Shown here one piece after another: positions 8,688 to 20,043 of a DNA stretch of 64,000 nucleotides. The position numbers were made by a program, and so were the translations under genes. Below the pieces are notes generated by a model. The model saw nothing but the letters and a program-made list of their open reading frames with translations. It made no database searches and was not told where the DNA came from. The stretch comes from CAXMQS01 sp964195995 (GTDB lineage Bacteria; Actinomycetota; Acidimicrobiia; Spongiisociales; JAOTWH01). Every line of letters starts with the position of its first letter. Position 1 is the first letter of the stretch. The DNA lies in contig CAXMQS010000092.1 in assembly GCA_964195995.1 (NCBI GenBank), forward strand, positions 72,461 to 136,460, given 5' to 3'.

Positions 8688-9527
8688 CTACCCCGACACC
8701 TCTTTCCATCCGTGTGGGCTCGGGACCGCGGCGTGAGTGGCCCGCAGCCCCGGTGGCACGTCGCGCAGGGCCGACTCGGCCTCCTCGATATCGACGAAGA
8801 AAGCGAACAACGACGGCCCGCTCCCTGTGAGGCCGACGGTCCGGCCCCACCGTTTGGCGAGCTCGGCACGCCATTCGTCGAGCTCGGGACGGATGCTCAC
8901 AGCCGCCGGATACAGGTCGTTGCGTAGCGGCGTGTAACCGCGCAGATCTGGCGGCAGGCTTGCCGCCGGCAGGATGGGGCCTTGCGGCCCGTCGGCGTCG
9001 TCCCAGGCTCGATAGACGGCGGCGGTCTGCAGTTCGAATGGTGGCACCGCGATGGCGACTGCGAATCCCGTCGGAGTCGGCAGGCTTGTGACCCGCTCCC
9101 CGACGCCTTCCACAATGGCGAGGCCTCCTTCGAGGCAGAACGGGACATCCGACCCGAGGCCAGGCGCCAGGGACCTCAGCTCGTCGAGTTCGACTCCCAG
9201 CAGCCGGCCGGTCGCCGCCAGGGCGCCTGCGGCATCGGCGCTTCCGCCTCCGAGTCCCGCAGCCGTCGGAATGTGCTTGCGCAGCGTGAGACGAAGCGGG
9301 ACCGCAGCTTCGCCGCGGGCGGCTGCAACCGCTTGCCACGCCAGGTTGGCGTGATCGGTTGGCACGTTGCCGTCGATGTCTTGGGAGTCCTCGTCCGCCA
9401 ACTCGACCGACAGCCGGTCTGGCCAGGTCACCGAGAGATTGAGCGCACTGAGGCGGTGCAGTGGCCCGTCGCCGGGCGGGTCGACCACGAGACCGAGATT
9501 GATCTTGGCGTAGGCCTCAAGCTGCAT
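8688..9527 (-). CDS. ispE: 4-diphosphocytidyl-2-C-methyl-D-erythritol kinase
   Basis: ATP-dependent kinase of the non-mevalonate (MEP) isoprenoid pathway. The 279-residue GHMP kinase begins AYAKINLGL and carries the ATP-binding PTAAGLGGGSADAAG motif and the C-terminal GLTGSGPSLFAF motif. The start overlaps the end of rsmA by about 10 nt. Isoprenoid precursors made here could feed the squalene/phytoene synthase homologue at 22.5 kb and the undecaprenyl cycle (uppP at 29 kb). Confidence 0.95.
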   Translation of the reverse strand: MQLEAYAKINLGLVVDPPGDGPLHRLSALNLSVTWPDRLSVELADEDSQDIDGNVPTDHANLAWQAVAAARGEAAVPLRLTLRKHIPTAAGLGGGSADAAGALAATGRLLGVELDELRSLAPGLGSDVPFCLEGGLAIVEGVGERVTSLPTPTGFAVAIAVPPFELQTAAVYRAWDDADGPQGPILPAASLPPDLRGYTPLRNDLYPAAVSIRPELDEWRAELAKRWGRTVGLTGSGPSLFAFFVDIEEAESALRDVPPGLRATHAAVPSPHGWKEVSG

Positions 9528-10329
9528 CGGCGATCTCCAGGAACGAAGTTGGGGGCAGGTCTTCGGGTCGGGCCGTCGGCTCGATGCCGGCTCGCGTCAG
9601 GACTGAGATCGGGTCATCGAGTGCGCCACGCAGCGACGAACGCAACATCTTGCGGCGCTGCGAGAAGGCCGTCGCGGCCAGGTCGGCAGCCTGACGGCGC
9701 CTGGCGGATGGCGGCGACGTGCGCGCCAGCCGGATCACGGCGGAATCGACATTGGGCGCCGGCACGAAGACCTGCGGCCCGACGGCGAATCCGAACTCGA
9801 TGTCGCAGAAGAGGCCGGCGACAACAGAGGGCAAGCCGTAGGTCTTCGACCCCGGCGAGGCCAGCAGGCGGTCGGCTACCTCTCGCTGGACCATCACGAC
9901 GAACGACTCGACCTGGCCGGCGTCAGTGACCGCATCGAGAAGCACGGTCGTGCCCACTTGATATGGCAGGTTGGCAACCATCGTCCACGGACCGCCTTCC
10001 AACGCTTCTGCGAGGTCGACTTGCGCCGCGTCCTGGTATCTGATCTCGGCGAGATCGCCAACCTCGGAGTCGAGCAGCGGGCGCATCCGATCGTCCACCT
10101 CGTAGGCGACGACCCGGGCGCCGGTGGCGGCCAGCGCCTTGGTGAGCGTTCCGGTTCCGGCGCCGATCTCGACCACCAGATCGCCGACTCCGACCCCCGC
10201 AAGGGCAACGATGCGCTGGGTGATGTTGGGGTCGGCGAGGAAGTTCTGGCCAAGCACCTTGCGCGGTGACAGCCCGAAGCGATCGAGGAGACCCACGATC
10301 TCGGACCTGGACTGCGGGCCATCACCCAC
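9517..10329 (-). CDS. rsmA: 16S rRNA (adenine1518/1519-N6)-dimethyltransferase
   Basis: Dimethylates two adjacent adenines near the 3' end of 16S rRNA. Motifs: RKVLGQNFLADPNI, SAM-binding VVEIGAGTGTLTKAL, catalytic NLPYQVGTTVLL and FVPAPNVDSAVIRL. I use GTG at 10329, which overlaps the tatD stop; the protein is then 270 residues, normal for KsgA. A much longer in-frame extension reaches 10995 but lies inside tatD and lacks rsmA homology, so it is ignored. Confidence 0.95.
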   Translation of the reverse strand: MGDGPQSRSEIVGLLDRFGLSPRKVLGQNFLADPNITQRIVALAGVGVGDLVVEIGAGTGTLTKALAATGARVVAYEVDDRMRPLLDSEVGDLAEIRYQDAAQVDLAEALEGGPWTMVANLPYQVGTTVLLDAVTDAGQVESFVVMVQREVADRLLASPGSKTYGLPSVVAGLFCDIEFGFAVGPQVFVPAPNVDSAVIRLARTSPPSARRRQAADLAATAFSQRRKMLRSSLRGALDDPISVLTRAGIEPTARPEDLPPTSFLEIADAA

Positions 10330-11074
10330 GGAACACCCGCTCAGCGTTGGCCGTCGTGAGGGCTGCCACTTCTTCGACCGGCTCGCCCCAAACTTGTGCG
10401 AGGGTAGCACCGACGAGGGCGACCCGGGCTGGTTCATTGTCCTCGCCACGATGCGGTGGTGGCGACAGGTAGGGCGTATCTGTTTCCACCATCGTGCGGT
10501 CTCGTGGGGCCACCGCCGCCGCCAGGCGCACCGTTTCGCCCTTGGGGTACGCGATCGGGCCGGCGAAGCTGAACGCAGCTCCGAGATCATCGAAGCGCTT
10601 CGTCCACTTCGGTCCCCCTGTCCAGCAGTGAAGGACCGTTCGCTCGCCTGCGCCCGTCGTCTCGAGCGCCTCGTAAACCTCGGCAAAGGCATCGCGGCAA
10701 TGCACGATGATCGGTTTGTCGAGATCGACTGCAAGCGACAGCTGATCGGAGAAGGCGTCGAGCTGGGCCTGGCGCGGCGCCAGGTTCCGATAGAAGTCGA
10801 GGCCACACTCTCCGATGGCAACCGCCTCTGCCGCCAGCTCAGCGATGGCGTCTCGCTGCTGGGGCCAGCGTTCGGCGTAGTGCGGGTGCAGGCCGGCGGC
10901 GGCCAGCACCGTGCCGGCGTGCTCGGCGGTGAGGGCCACGGCCGTGCGCGAGGTCTCCTCGTCGATCCCGGGACAGACCACCCACTCGACACCAACCGCC
11001 CGGGCCCGATCGAGCAACGGGCCGGCCGGTTCGGAGGACCCGAACAGGTGGCAATGGCTATCGACCCAGGTCAC
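10322..11074 (-). CDS. tatD: TatD family metal-dependent deoxyribonuclease
   Basis: TIM-barrel metal hydrolase with DNase activity. The N-terminus VTWVDSHCHLF carries the metal-binding HxH, and other motifs are IGECGLDFYRNLAP, HCRDAF and ETDTPYLSPPPHRG. The start is GTG at 11074, overlapping the metG stop as GTGA. Length 250 residues, as in the family. The order metG-tatD-rsmA-ispE is conserved across many Gram-positive bacteria. Confidence 0.94.
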   Translation of the reverse strand: MTWVDSHCHLFGSSEPAGPLLDRARAVGVEWVVCPGIDEETSRTAVALTAEHAGTVLAAAGLHPHYAERWPQQRDAIAELAAEAVAIGECGLDFYRNLAPRQAQLDAFSDQLSLAVDLDKPIIVHCRDAFAEVYEALETTGAGERTVLHCWTGGPKWTKRFDDLGAAFSFAGPIAYPKGETVRLAAAVAPRDRTMVETDTPYLSPPPHRGEDNEPARVALVGATLAQVWGEPVEEVAALTTANAERVFRG

Positions 11075-12603
11075 TCGCTCAGCCGGGGGAACAACGACTG
11101 GCCTTTGGTGACCGCGGTTTCCGGGACCAGGCCGCCCCACGAGGCGGCCGCCGGGAGGCGCTGCGCCTCTAGCGGTTCGCCGATTCCCAGATCGGCCCAC
11201 AGGCGCTCCATGGCCGCCGGCATGATCGGATAGAGCATCACTGCCAGCACCCGCAGCGACTCGGCGGCGACATAGAGGACCGTCGCCAGCACATCGGCGT
11301 TGGCGTCATCTTTGGCCAGCTTCCATGGCTCCTCGTCGACGAGGTACTCGTTGGCGCGCCCCACGATCTCCCATATTGCCGCCAGCGCCGGTGTCAGCTC
11401 CAGCGACAGCATGTGGCCGTCGTAACGGCCGGCGACGTCGGCCACCAGCTCGGGTAGCCCCCCGTCGTGACCGTCTGTGATTGGCGCCGGAACCTGGCCG
11501 TCGAAGTAGCTCCCGATCATCGCCAGCACTCGAGCGGCCAGATTGCCGAGGCCGTTGGCGAGGTCGGCTGTATAGCGGGCCTCCATGCCCTCCCACGAGA
11601 AGCTGCCGTCCTTGCCGAACGAGATCTCCCGCAGGAAGTAGTAGCGGTAGGCATCGACACCGAAGTGATCTGTGAGCTCGAAGGGATGGATCCCGGTGAG
11701 GTTGGTCTTGGACATCTTCTCGCCGCTGACCAGCAAGTAGCCATGAGCCCACACCTGCTTGGGCGGCTCGACGCCGGCAGCCATCAGCATGGCCGGCCAG
11801 TAGACAGCGTGCTGGCGGATGATGTCCTTGGCCATCAGATGCACGTCTGCCGGCCAATACCGCGCGAAGCGTTCCGGGTCGTCGGCATAACCAGCAGCGG
11901 TTATGTAATTGGTCAAGGCGTCGAACCACACATAGGTGACGTGCTCGGGGTCCCACGGCAGCGGGATCCCCCAGTCGAACGCTGTGCGGGAGATCGAGAA
12001 GTCTCGCAAACCACCGTTGATGAGCGCCAGCACTTCGTTACGCCGTATGGCCGGCTCGATGGCTTCGGGCCGGGCTTCGTAATGCGCCCGCAGGCGGTCC
12101 TCATACGCCGACAGCCGGAAGAAGTAGTTCTCTTCCGACATCAGCTCAACGGGACGCCCGTGCACGGGACAGTTGCCGTCGACGAGATCACCCTCGGCGT
12201 AATACAACTCACAGGAAACGCAGTACAGGCCTTCATAGCGGTCCAGATAGATGTCGTTGCGCCCGTTGTCGTAGACGGCCTGCAACAGCTTGGCGACGGA
12301 GGCGGCGTGGCGGGGCTCGGTGGTGCGGATGTAGTCGTCGTTGGAAAGGTCGAGACGCTGCCACACCTCCTTCCACTTCCCTTCGATCTGGTCGACGAAC
12401 TCCTGTGGTGACAGCCCGGCCTGGTCCGCCGCCTGGAGCATCTTCTGGCCATGCTCATCGGTGCCCGTCAGAAAGAAAGTGTCGTCGCCACGTAGTCGGT
12501 GGTAGCGGGCAATGAAGTCGGCGGCGACCGAGGTGTAGGTATGGCCGATGTGGGGGACGTCATTGGGGTAGTAGATCGGCGTGGTGATGTAGAAGGTGGC
12601 CAT
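11071..12603 (-). CDS. metG: Methionyl-tRNA synthetase
   Basis: Charges initiator and elongator tRNA-Met. The class I signatures are clear: a PHIGHTYTS version of HIGH near residue 17 and GEKMSKTNLTG as KMSKS. The knuckle contains CVSC and CPVHGR. At 510 residues it is the short form without the C-terminal EMAP/Trbp domain. A TACCAT box lies about 10 nt upstream of the ATG, so the transcript may be leaderless or nearly so. Confidence 0.96.
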   Translation of the reverse strand: MATFYITTPIYYPNDVPHIGHTYTSVAADFIARYHRLRGDDTFFLTGTDEHGQKMLQAADQAGLSPQEFVDQIEGKWKEVWQRLDLSNDDYIRTTEPRHAASVAKLLQAVYDNGRNDIYLDRYEGLYCVSCELYYAEGDLVDGNCPVHGRPVELMSEENYFFRLSAYEDRLRAHYEARPEAIEPAIRRNEVLALINGGLRDFSISRTAFDWGIPLPWDPEHVTYVWFDALTNYITAAGYADDPERFARYWPADVHLMAKDIIRQHAVYWPAMLMAAGVEPPKQVWAHGYLLVSGEKMSKTNLTGIHPFELTDHFGVDAYRYYFLREISFGKDGSFSWEGMEARYTADLANGLGNLAARVLAMIGSYFDGQVPAPITDGHDGGLPELVADVAGRYDGHMLSLELTPALAAIWEIVGRANEYLVDEEPWKLAKDDANADVLATVLYVAAESLRVLAVMLYPIMPAAMERLWADLGIGEPLEAQRLPAAASWGGLVPETAVTKGQSLFPRLSE

Positions 12604-12750
12604 TGAGCAAGCGATGGTACCGGGCCACCACTTCTCGTCGACAGAGCAGGCACCGCCCGACCGCCCTGTGCCTGCCTATCCTGGCCCCGGAAGCCCGACC
12701 TCCTATTGGGGATGTTCAGGGGGGCCTCCACCGGCATAAGGAGGATCAGT

Positions 12751-12984
12751 TTGGACACCGGAATGGTGCGCAAGATCGACGACCTGGGCCGCATCGTGGT
12801 ACCGGCAGAAACCCGCCGACTTTTCAACATCCGAGAAGGCGATCCGCTGACGATCTCGACGGATGGCGACGCCATCGTCCTTCGCAAGCTGGAGGCGACC
12901 TGCACCTTTTGCGGGTCGACCCGCGATGTAAGCGCTTTCAAGGGCAAGGGGATCTGCACCACCTGCAAGGGCGAGCTGAACTAG
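12751..12984 (+). CDS. AbrB/SpoVT-family transcription regulator with C-terminal zinc ribbon
   Basis: A 77-residue protein. Residues about 1-48 match the swapped-hairpin AbrB DNA-binding fold: TGMVRKIDDLGRIVVPAETRR is very close to B. subtilis AbrB. After it comes a short C-terminal part with two CxxC pairs (CTFCGS and CTTCKG), which looks like a zinc ribbon in place of the usual AbrB oligomerisation tail. Start TTG at 12751 with AAGGAGG 6 nt upstream; an in-frame upstream ATG has no such site. Divergent from metG, convergent with rsmI (stops share CTAG). Targets unknown. Confidence 0.85.
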   Translation: MDTGMVRKIDDLGRIVVPAETRRLFNIREGDPLTISTDGDAIVLRKLEATCTFCGSTRDVSAFKGKGICTTCKGELN

Positions 12985-13805
12985 ACGTCCCTGCGGCGCA
13001 GCGCCTCTTCATAGAGGCCACGCCGAGGAACGCCGTCAGTCTCTGCTATCTCTCTCACAGCCTCGGCGAACGCCTCGCCGCCGGCAACGAGATCGAGGAC
13101 CCTCACTGCAGACGCTTTCAGATCGGCCGCCTCCTCGGGCTGTCCCGCGATCACGACCGTGAATTCGCCACGGCCGCCCTCAGCCCAATGAGCTGCCGCT
13201 TCTGCCGCCGACCCCCGCCACACCTCCTCGTACATCTTGGTGAGTTCTCTCGCAACGACCACATTGCGGTCAGGGTCGATAGCCGCGATGTCGGCGAGGT
13301 CGCGGCCGATTCGTGATGGTGAGGCGAACAGCACCGTCGTCTCTGTCCGCGGTCCGACGGCGGCTAGGCGCTTTCGGCGCGCAGAGCCTTTCCGTGGCAG
13401 AAAGCCCTCGAAGGTGAAGCGCTCAGCGGGGAGGCCGGCGACCGCGAGTGCCGCAGTCACCGCGCTCGGTCCCGGAACGACCGTGACCGTGGCCCCTGCC
13501 TCGATCGCGCTCTTCACGGCAAGGAAGCCGGGGTCCGAGAGTGCCGGAGTTCCGGCGTCTGTCAGCAAGGCAACGGTCTCCCCCGACTCCAGCCTCTCCC
13601 TGATCTCTGTGCTCCGCTGCTCCTCGTTGCCGGCGAAGAACGAACGCATGGTCGGATTCGCTCCGAGATGCTTAGCCAGCGCACTCGAGCGCCTGGTGTC
13701 CTCGGCATAAACGACATCGGCGCTTCGCAGGGCCTCGCCAAGACGCGGAGGAGCATCACCCAGGTTCCCGATGGGAGTGGCGCACAGGATGAGTGTCCCG
13801 GTCAT
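12981..13805 (-). CDS. rsmI: 16S rRNA (cytidine1402-2'-O)-methyltransferase
   Basis: Methylates C1402 in the decoding centre of 16S rRNA. The 274-residue tetrapyrrole-methylase-fold protein has LCATPIGNLGD, VYAEDTRRSSALAKHL, LLTDAGTPALSDPG and VVPGPSAVTAALAVAGLP, all RsmI hallmarks. The ATG overlaps the stop of the upstream DUF192 gene. A TATCGT box 6 nt before the start could also give an independent leaderless transcript. Confidence 0.95.
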   Translation of the reverse strand: MTGTLILCATPIGNLGDAPPRLGEALRSADVVYAEDTRRSSALAKHLGANPTMRSFFAGNEEQRSTEIRERLESGETVALLTDAGTPALSDPGFLAVKSAIEAGATVTVVPGPSAVTAALAVAGLPAERFTFEGFLPRKGSARRKRLAAVGPRTETTVLFASPSRIGRDLADIAAIDPDRNVVVARELTKMYEEVWRGSAAEAAAHWAEGGRGEFTVVIAGQPEEAADLKASAVRVLDLVAGGEAFAEAVREIAETDGVPRRGLYEEALRRRDV

Positions 13806-14146
13806 CCTGTAACGATAGGAAACAGGTGAAGCGTGCTCCCGAGCGCAGGGGCAGAAGCCTCCAGGGGAAGCTCCACGATGTAGCGAGCTCCCTCGAGCTG
13901 CCGGAACGTCCCCGGCAACAGGACAACCGAGCTAACAACGTGCCCAGCGTCGGAAACTCCGATCAGCCTCAGCGGTTCCTGCATGCCTCTTCCATGAACG
14001 GAGGAACCCGCCAGCAGCAGCCCCCTGCCCGAGGGGCGGGGTCGCAGGCCCCGCCACCGTCGAAGCCTGGATCTGGCGACAACCAACGGTGGAGATGCCC
14101 ACCTGTGGCCCTCCACCTCAGCGCGGACTACCCTGTCGGTCTTCAT
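13802..14146 (-). CDS. DUF192 family protein
   Basis: About 114 residues with the DUF192 core: a R-x-RGL start of the fold, GRGLLLAGSSVHGRGM (the usual ...SVHTFGM region), LRLIGVSDAGHVV and ARYIVELPL. The function of DUF192 is not established; many members are secreted, but no signal peptide is visible here. The start is uncertain: ATG at 14146 shares a CATG with the ATG of the divergent bL37 gene, and GTG at 14116 would still keep the domain. Downstream it overlaps rsmI by 4 nt. Confidence 0.7.
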   Translation of the reverse strand: MKTDRVVRAEVEGHRWASPPLVVARSRLRRWRGLRPRPSGRGLLLAGSSVHGRGMQEPLRLIGVSDAGHVVSSVVLLPGTFRQLEGARYIVELPLEASAPALGSTLHLFPIVTG

Positions 14147-14228
14147 GGCAAAGAAAGCACGACGCAGACAACGCGCCCGCCGCAGCAAGGCAAACCACGG
14201 GCGTCGTCCCAACGCCGGCAGGCGTTGA
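14145..14228 (+). CDS. Ribosomal protein bL37-like (27 residues)
   Basis: A tiny, highly basic ORF (13 Arg and 4 Lys among 27 residues) beginning MAKKARRRQRARR and ending KANHGRRPNAGRR. The end matches the conserved (K)ANHGKRPN motif of the actinobacterial large-subunit protein bL37 seen in mycobacterial ribosomes. It has no Shine-Dalgarno; a TACCCT -10-like box lies 10 nt upstream, so it is probably leaderless. Because of its size it is easily missed. It reads divergently from the DUF192 gene and their start codons overlap. The call rests on motif similarity recalled from memory. Confidence 0.75.
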   Translation: MAKKARRRQRARRSKANHGRRPNAGRR

Positions 14229-14362
14229 ATCACCGCGCCACCGTAGAGGTGGCGCCCCTCTCCTTCTAGAAGCGTGCTGAGCAATCTATTCGCGAGCCGG
14301 CGATCGCCAATCGGGCGTCGGCTCGTAGCACGAGTCATTGATCAGGATGCTTCAGACCTTCG

Positions 14363-15715
14363 CTACGGCAGGTTGAGGGCGCCCGCCGCCGCCTCGCCGG
14401 CTGCCGGGTCGGAGGCAGCGACGAAGACAACGGAATCACCGGACACGTCGACAAAGGCGAAGTCCTCTCCGCTGAATGTTGTAGACGAGTCCTCGCCATC
14501 GGTCGGATCGCCGGCGTCCATCGAGGTCGCGGCCAGATCGATGAACGCGTCGGCGACCTCGGCGGCGTCGCGATCGGAATCGGCCTTGTAGGAGAACAGG
14601 AAGATGACGTCCGTCCCGTTGCTCAGGATGCGGTAGGCGTCTCCTCCCCAACCGTCGCCGATCTGAGACGCTGCTCCCTCGCCGATCGCCTGTCCGAACG
14701 TCGCCAGCAAGCCCAGCTCTCCCCAGGTCGACTCCTCGACAACTTGATACCCGGGCGCGTCGACCGACGGCAGAACGACTTCCAGCGCTGCCTCCTCGTC
14801 AAAGAACGTTGCGGGATGGGCGATGTGCTCAGTTGTCAGTGGCGGTGAATCCAGCGCGGCGTTGATTCCCTCGATCCCCTGCTCTTCCACGATCTTGAGC
14901 AGCAACTGGAAGCCAGCCTCGTACCTAAAGAACAGCGGCTCCGAGATGGAATATGGCGTTCGATCAAGAGCCGCCGAGTCGGTCTCGAGGATCTCCGTAC
15001 CGAGGGCGATGGCCTCAGAGGAGCTGAGGTGCTCGGCGATGTACACGAACTGGAAGTAGGTCGCCTCGCCCTCAAGGAGCGAAAGGTAGGCGGAAGCCTC
15101 GTCGAGCCTGTCCGCCTCCACCAGCGCATCGAGGCGATCGCCAACTCCGAAGTGCTGGTCGGAAAGGGCGTGAACCATCTCGTGCACGACGGTCGTCTTC
15201 GAGAGCACCGAGAGATCCGATGCGTCTGCTCGCACCAACAGTTCCTTCGTCTCGGGAACGTACAGGCCAACTATCTGCTCGCTCAGCAGATCGTCGTAGA
15301 CCTCAGCCAGCGACTGATTCTCGGGGTCGAGGAGCCCGAGCAAGTCGAGCCACGCCTCTGTCCATTCCAGTTCGCCCGGTTCGAGTTCGGCCTCGAAGTC
15401 GGAGACGATCCGAGCCGCCAGCTCAGGCTCTGACAGGAACAAGACAGTGGGCTCTTCGATGAAGGACAACCCGCGGACTTCTTCGGTTATCCGAGCGAGT
15501 GCTTCCACCTCGACCCGCAGGCTCTCGACCAGCTCTGGGTCGAGCCCGGTGTCCGGCTCAGGCGTCCCATTCGGTGGCAGAGTCGTCGCCGACGGAGTCG
15601 TCGGGGCCGAAGTTGAGCTCGGCGGCGATGTCGAGGTCGTCGGTGAAGTCGACGACGAGCATGCCGAGCTCACGACGACGATGACCACGAACATGGCAGG
15701 GAGACGCCGCAACAT
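14363..15715 (-). CDS. Putative secreted metalloprotease lipoprotein (HExxH)
   Basis: 450 residues. The N-terminus is a lipoprotein signal peptide ending in VVSSAC, followed by a Ser/Thr/Pro-rich linker, so the protein should be anchored outside the membrane. Near residue 175, VVHEMVHALSDQHF contains the zinc motif HExxH, and about 35-40 residues later LLEGEATYFQ supplies a candidate third ligand Glu, the gluzincin arrangement. Substrate and family name are unknown to me. The ATG lies 6 nt behind TACCCT (leaderless). Divergent from metH. Confidence 0.7.
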   Translation of the reverse strand: MLRRLPAMFVVIVVVSSACSSSTSPTTSTSPPSSTSAPTTPSATTLPPNGTPEPDTGLDPELVESLRVEVEALARITEEVRGLSFIEEPTVLFLSEPELAARIVSDFEAELEPGELEWTEAWLDLLGLLDPENQSLAEVYDDLLSEQIVGLYVPETKELLVRADASDLSVLSKTTVVHEMVHALSDQHFGVGDRLDALVEADRLDEASAYLSLLEGEATYFQFVYIAEHLSSSEAIALGTEILETDSAALDRTPYSISEPLFFRYEAGFQLLLKIVEEQGIEGINAALDSPPLTTEHIAHPATFFDEEAALEVVLPSVDAPGYQVVEESTWGELGLLATFGQAIGEGAASQIGDGWGGDAYRILSNGTDVIFLFSYKADSDRDAAEVADAFIDLAATSMDAGDPTDGEDSSTTFSGEDFAFVDVSGDSVVFVAASDPAAGEAAAGALNLP

Positions 15716-15721
15716 CGAGGC

Positions 15722-15727
15722 AGGGTA
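15722..15727 (-). promoter_or_regulatory. -10 box of leaderless lipoprotein gene
   Basis: TACCCT on the minus strand, 6 nt before the ATG at 15715. Confidence 0.5.
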
Positions 15728-15792
15728 GGAAGCAGCGGTCCCGATCCTGGGCAGGGACGTTGAGTCAGGTAGCAGTTACACTGTTGCGACGC

Positions 15793-15878
15793 ATTCATCC
15801 AGAGCGGTGGAGGGACAGGCCCCTTGAAGCCGCGGCAACCGGTGGGCGACACACGGTGCCAATGCCTGAACGATGAGC
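15793..15878 (+). ncRNA. SAM-I (S-box) riboswitch upstream of metH
   Basis: Matches the S-box core: closing helix P1 from tcatc (15795-15799) and gatga (15872-15876); the conserved AGAG-GGTGGAGGGAC-GGCCC block; a G-CGGCAACC segment; and GGTGCCAATGCC before P1 closes. It ends about 58 nt before the metH GTG. Binding of S-adenosylmethionine is expected to lower metH expression. No clear intrinsic terminator with a U-run follows, so control may act on translation. SAM-IV is the main alternative class. Confidence 0.88.
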
Positions 15879-15935
15879 TGCCGACGGCGGACTCCGCTCG
15901 CGGCGCTCTGAAGCGCGATAGAGACGGAGGTCCGA

Positions 15936-19424
<3,489 letters not shown>

Positions 19425-19466
19425 GCCTGTGACAAAGGGCCCTATTGGCAATCGTCGAAGATAGCG

Positions 19467-19498
19467 ATACTGCTTGTGAAAGGATTCACAAGCAGTAT
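19467..19498. promoter_or_regulatory. ArsR-family operator, perfect 14-bp inverted repeat
   Basis: Perfect palindrome with arms of 14 bp around AGGA, containing TTGTGA-N6-TCACAA (19474-19491). It lies between metH and the arsR-type gene, 12 nt before its ATG. Three more TTGTGA-N6-TCACAA copies lie downstream of that gene, so this is a likely autoregulatory site. It could also act as a transcription-stopping hairpin after metH, but no T-run follows. Confidence 0.75.
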
Positions 19499-19510
19499 CC
19501 GAGGCCAGCC

Positions 19511-19864
19511 ATGAACGAGCCGCGACCGCCAGCTTGCAGCGAAGCTGATCTGCCGCCGCCCCTGCCCCTCAACGAGGAGCGGCTGGCGACGATCGCCAAG
19601 GGGTTGGCCCACCCGGCGCGCATCAAGATCATCGAACAGTTCCGGGAGGCCCGCCCCCATATGGCACATGAGATCTTCGAAGGCTGCGATCTCGCCCAGT
19701 CAACGGTCTCGGAGCATCTGCGCATCCTCCGCAAGGCCGACATCCTCTTCGCCACCAAGGACGGGCCCCGCACCTGGTACTGCCTGCGGCGCTCGGTGCT
19801 GCGGCAGTTCGCCGAAGCCGCCGCCGATCTCACCACCGAATGGGTGATGATCAGCCAGCCGTAG
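19511..19864 (+). CDS. ArsR-family winged-helix repressor
   Basis: 117 residues with the ArsR fold: ATIAKGLAHPARIKIIEQF (helix 1-2) and the recognition helix CDLAQSTVSEHLRILRKADI. The metal-sensing ELCVCDL motif is replaced; only one Cys (C59) lies there, so a classical As/Cd site is absent and the signal is unknown. ATG at 19511 chosen because the domain starts there; the longer ORF runs back through the operator. It is surrounded by four identical-type palindromes, so autorepression and control of the next membrane gene are likely. Confidence 0.88.
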   Translation: MNEPRPPACSEADLPPPLPLNEERLATIAKGLAHPARIKIIEQFREARPHMAHEIFEGCDLAQSTVSEHLRILRKADILFATKDGPRTWYCLRRSVLRQFAEAAADLTTEWVMISQP

Positions 19865-19886
19865 AGCCGGCCCCCAAGAGCATTGC

Positions 19887-20014
19887 TTGTGATTGATTTC
19901 ACAACATAACGCGCCTGTTTGTGAAAGTAATCACAAGTAGGGCCTTTCGACCCTACCCCGTCCTTCGACGATTGCCGATACTGCGTTTATTGGACTTTGT
20001 GAAAGAGTTCACAA
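19887..20014. promoter_or_regulatory. Three further copies of the TTGTGA-N6-TCACAA operator
   Basis: Copies at 19887-19904, 19919-19936 and 19997-20014, all 18 bp with the same 6-bp spacer as the site before the repressor gene. They fill the 180-bp gap ahead of the membrane protein at 20044, as expected for tight repression of that gene by the ArsR-type protein. Confidence 0.78.
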
Positions 20015-20043
20015 GCTTTCCAAATTAGGCAAGGAGGCCTTAA

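Noticed and set aside
10330..10995. Extension of rsmA to a 492-residue protein
   Set aside because: The extra part lies inside tatD and has no KsgA similarity; GTG at 10329 gives the normal length.
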